DNA of 64,000 nucleotides, taken from contig NZ_CP053660.1 of NCBI RefSeq assembly GCF_013177455.1, positions 248,001 to 312,000 of the forward strand, in the 5' to 3' direction. The DNA is from Nocardioides marmotae (lineage in GTDB: Bacteria > Actinomycetota > Actinomycetes > Propionibacteriales > Nocardioidaceae). The notes beneath the pieces were generated by a model. The model made no database searches. It was not told the origin of the DNA and saw only the letters and a list, made by a program, of their open reading frames with translations. This document shows, in pieces, positions 62,601-64,000 of the stretch (position 1 is the stretch's first letter; each line of letters begins with the position of its first letter). A program made the translations under genes and the position numbers.

Positions 62601-62982
62601 CGCCCGCGACCTCTACGAGGACCTCTACCGCGAGCTGTTCGCCGAGCTCGCCGAGGTGACCATGCCGCCGCGGCTGGTCCCGCCGAGCCCGCCCTCGGAC
62701 GTCGACGTCACGCCGTACGTCGGCACCTACGCGCGCGCCGGCGTCGAGATGGTGGTGCTCGACGGCCCCGAGGGGCCGCGCCTGCGCACCACGATCCTCG
62801 GCCCGCTCGCCGAGATGGTCCCCGACCCGGTCGAGGAGCACGCGCTGGTGCCCTACGCCCCGGGCATGTTCCTGCTCAAGCCGCCGGAGGCCGAGACCTG
62901 GTTCCCGGTGACGTTCTACGAGCTCCCGACCGGCGAGCGGTACCTCCACCACGGCGTCCGCGCGACCCCGAAGGTCGACTGA
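59617..62982 (+). CDS. S9 prolyl-oligopeptidase-type peptidase fused to a beta-lactamase-like serine hydrolase
   Basis: An 1121-residue two-enzyme fusion. Residues 1 to about 400 form a WD-like beta-propeller (repeated SPDG motifs: PALSPDGATVV, AWSPDGTTIAF, VWSPDGRTVAF). An S9 alpha/beta hydrolase follows, with Ser513 in GYSYGGF, Asp in LEDRTCP and His in GAAHAFILLG. From about residue 665 a class C beta-lactamase-type domain begins, with Ser727 and Lys730 in IGSITKVW, the YCN element, HDGNTIGQ, and a C-terminal YVGTYARAG beta domain. No signal peptide is seen. It probably trims peptides brought in by the coupled importer, perhaps ones with D-residues or blocked ends. Confidence 0.88.
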   Translation: MTRPPRIDDLTELAVPSQPALSPDGATVVHVVRTLDLAEDRTVDRLWLVGAVGGAAGGDARPLTTGPEDTAPAWSPDGTTIAFLRAGQVHLVAATGGEPRAVTDLPLGAGAPAWSPDGTRLLLSAPVDPAPVDPACPGDPAAPVVAQRLDYQSDGAGLLGAVRRQVHVVDVASDEVRRVTEGVDHADGAVWSPDGRTVAFLRRVGEDSDLTFRTAVHLLEVEDRKATPRVVALADGLAGAVTFAPDGASLLVIGHPGDPVGHQRLLRVPLDGGAPRDLTGHLDRNVMAGGPAYPGARPHVLPDGRVLLAVRDRGCTHLWALEATDPASDRAPSATPVLAGAGRVVSGLSVVGETAVVVLATPTSYGELVALDLATGAETVLTDHGAPLADVERYLPEQRTFTISDGVEVEGWLVRDPARSGPRPLLVDVHGGPHNAWNAAADEMHPYHQELAARGWAVLLVNPRGSDGYGEEFYDGVNGAWGTADARDFLEPVDALVAEGVADADRLAITGYSYGGFTTCWLTAHDDRFKAGVAGGVVSDMVSMYGTCDDGTCMSSYELGGTPWEQPEAYAAMSPITHVDRVTTPTLVLHGLEDRTCPVGQAQQWHTSLRHRGVPTELVLYPGAAHAFILLGRPSHRLDYAHRVVEWVERHVLRGGRPRLDAAHWQRRLTALAEKHGVPGAQLGILRLGDPSDPGAGGDEQVVATHGVLSLDTGAPVTRDSVFQIGSITKVWTATVVMQLVDEGLADLDAPVVEVLPELRLADPDVTKQVTLRHLLTHTSGIDGDVFTDTGRGDDCLEKYVALLHEQTQNHPLGATWSYCNAGFSVLGRVIEVLTGTTWDQALRERLFTPLGMRHALTLPEEALLEAAAVGHVTEDGRKQTAPVWQLPRSVGPAGLVTADAADVLAFARLHLTEGLAPDGTRVLGEETARAMAAHQAELPDVHSLGDSWGLGWIRFGWDGRRVYGHDGNTIGQAAFLRVLPEAGLAVTLLTNNDGARDLYEDLYRELFAELAEVTMPPRLVPPSPPSDVDVTPYVGTYARAGVEMVVLDGPEGPRLRTTILGPLAEMVPDPVEEHALVPYAPGMFLLKPPEAETWFPVTFYELPTGERYLHHGVRATPKVD

Positions 62983-64000
62983 TGCCCACCGGCACCGGCA
63001 GCGCCACGGACCTCGGCGTCGACGTCGCCGCGATCCTCGACGACGCGCGGGAGATGGTCGCCTGCGAGTCGCCGTCCACCGACCTCGCGGCGGTGGCCCG
63101 GTCCGCTGACGTCGTGGCCCGGGTGGGGGAGCGCCGCCTCGGCGTCGCCCCGGAGCGGATCGTGCTCGACGGCCGCACCCACCTGCGCTGGCGGCTGGGC
63201 GCCGGCCCGTCCCGCGTGCTGCTGCTGGGCCACCACGACACCGTCTGGCCGATCGGCTCGCTGCTCACCCACCCCTGCACCGTCGAGGGCGGGGTCATGC
63301 GCGGCCCCGGCAGCCTGGACATGAAGGTCGGCCTCGCGCTGGCCTTCCACGCCGCGGCCGGCCGCGACGGCGTCACCGTGCTGGTCACGGGCGACGAGGA
63401 GCTCGGCTCGCCCAGCTCCCGCGGCCTGGTCGAGGACGAGGCCTGGCTCGCCGAGGCCGTGCTCGTGCTCGAGGCCGCGGCCGACGGCGGCGCGCTCAAG
63501 GTCGAGCGCAAGGGCGTCTCCCTGTACGACGTCCGGCTGGCCGGCCGCGCCGCCCACGCCGGCCTCGAGCCCGAGCGCGGGGTCAACGCCACCCTCGAGC
63601 TGGCCGCGCAGGTGCAGGCCGTCGCGGCGCTGGCCGACCCGGCCGCCGGCACCACGGTGACCCCCACGGTCGCCCGCGCCGGGACCACCACCAACACCGT
63701 GCCCGCGAGCGGGTCGTTCGCGGTCGACGTCCGCGTCCGGACGCTGGCCGAGCAGGAGCGGGTCGACGCCGCCGTACGCGCGTTGCGGCCGGCGCTGCCC
63801 GGGGCGGGCGTCGAGGTGCACGGCGGGCCGAACCGCCCACCGCTGGAGGCCGCGGCCTCGGCCGACCTCCTCGCCCGGGCCCAGGTGGTCGCGGAGCGGC
63901 TGGGGCTCCCGCCGCTGACCGCAGCGGCCGTCGGCGGCGCCTCGGACGGGAACTTCACCGCCGGGGTCGGCACTCCCACCCTCGACGGGCTCGGGGCGAT
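62982..64000 (+). CDS. M20-family metallopeptidase (3' end outside window)
   Basis: The frame stays open to the window end, giving 339 residues of a glutamate-carboxypeptidase-like M20 enzyme. Zinc ligands appear as His and Asp in LLLGHHDTVWP, Asp in GPGSLDMKVGLALAF and Glu-Glu in TGDEELGS. The lid-domain His is in GRAAHAGLEPERG. The dimerisation domain is complete, and the final ligand His should lie past the window edge. Such enzymes remove C-terminal residues or hydrolyse N-acyl amino acids. The ATG overlaps the previous stop by one base (TGATG), placing it last so far in the peptide-scavenging operon. Confidence 0.88.
   Translation, partial: MPTGTGSATDLGVDVAAILDDAREMVACESPSTDLAAVARSADVVARVGERRLGVAPERIVLDGRTHLRWRLGAGPSRVLLLGHHDTVWPIGSLLTHPCTVEGGVMRGPGSLDMKVGLALAFHAAAGRDGVTVLVTGDEELGSPSSRGLVEDEAWLAEAVLVLEAAADGGALKVERKGVSLYDVRLAGRAAHAGLEPERGVNATLELAAQVQAVAALADPAAGTTVTPTVARAGTTTNTVPASGSFAVDVRVRTLAEQERVDAAVRALRPALPGAGVEVHGGPNRPPLEAAASADLLARAQVVAERLGLPPLTAAAVGGASDGNFTAGVGTPTLDGLGA

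Overview
The window is high-GC actinobacterial chromosome. GTG starts, ATGA/GTGA gene overlaps, leaderless promoters, a lysine-tailed topoisomerase I and a topA–tmk–holB neighbourhood all point to Nocardioides or another Nocardioidaceae. This placement comes from gene content and base composition only. No plasmid, phage or complete insertion sequence is visible.

Layout. 0–9.1 kb is core DNA: the end of a methyltransferase gene, an ECF sigma factor with a membrane partner, topA, a YihY-family membrane protein, and a tmk–holB–S33 hydrolase operon. 9.1–17.6 kb holds a LysR/TauD-dioxygenase pair, tRNA-Thr(CGT), small proteins, and a translationally coupled trio: MTHFR-like protein, SAM methyltransferase, UvrA-like ATPase. 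17.7–38.5 kb is a large catabolic island. On the minus strand are allH-, fdrA- and allG-like genes. On the plus strand are a PucR regulator, a UraA-like permease, a three-subunit molybdenum hydroxylase, a CoxG-like protein, an amidase, a hydantoinase A/B pair, an NmrA-like protein, carbamate kinase and a barbiturase/cyanurate-hydrolase-family enzyme. Read together they suggest oxidative pyrimidine breakdown (uracil to barbiturate to ureidomalonate). I infer a phosphorolytic last stage that yields carbamoyl phosphate, and therefore ATP, rather than urea. This is the most coherent candidate for an undescribed pathway here.

38.6–48.4 kb holds a CoA transferase, an acyl-CoA ligase, a second YihY protein, an ArsR/SRPBCC pair, a Crp-family regulator, a 13E12-type HNH protein and malate:quinone oxidoreductase. 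48.4–51.5 kb is a compact minus-strand locus: a response regulator, a 31-residue peptide gene with a strong ribosome binding site and a Tyr-Phe-Trp motif, a cytochrome P450, and a GAF histidine kinase that overlaps the P450. It looks like a P450-modified RiPP locus. 51.8–64 kb looks like a peptide-scavenging locus: an Lrp regulator, a penicillin-binding-protein-like hydrolase, an oligopeptide ABC importer with a permease–ATPase fusion, an S9 peptidase fused to a beta-lactamase-like domain, and an M20 peptidase cut by the window end.

Non-coding structure is rich. There are 22-bp-period iteron arrays at two loci, a mosaic repeat cluster around a GIY-YIG gene, a roughly 94-bp imperfect palindrome before the HNH gene, several strong hairpins, and a recurring leaderless promoter layout (TAGnnT six or seven bases before the start codon).
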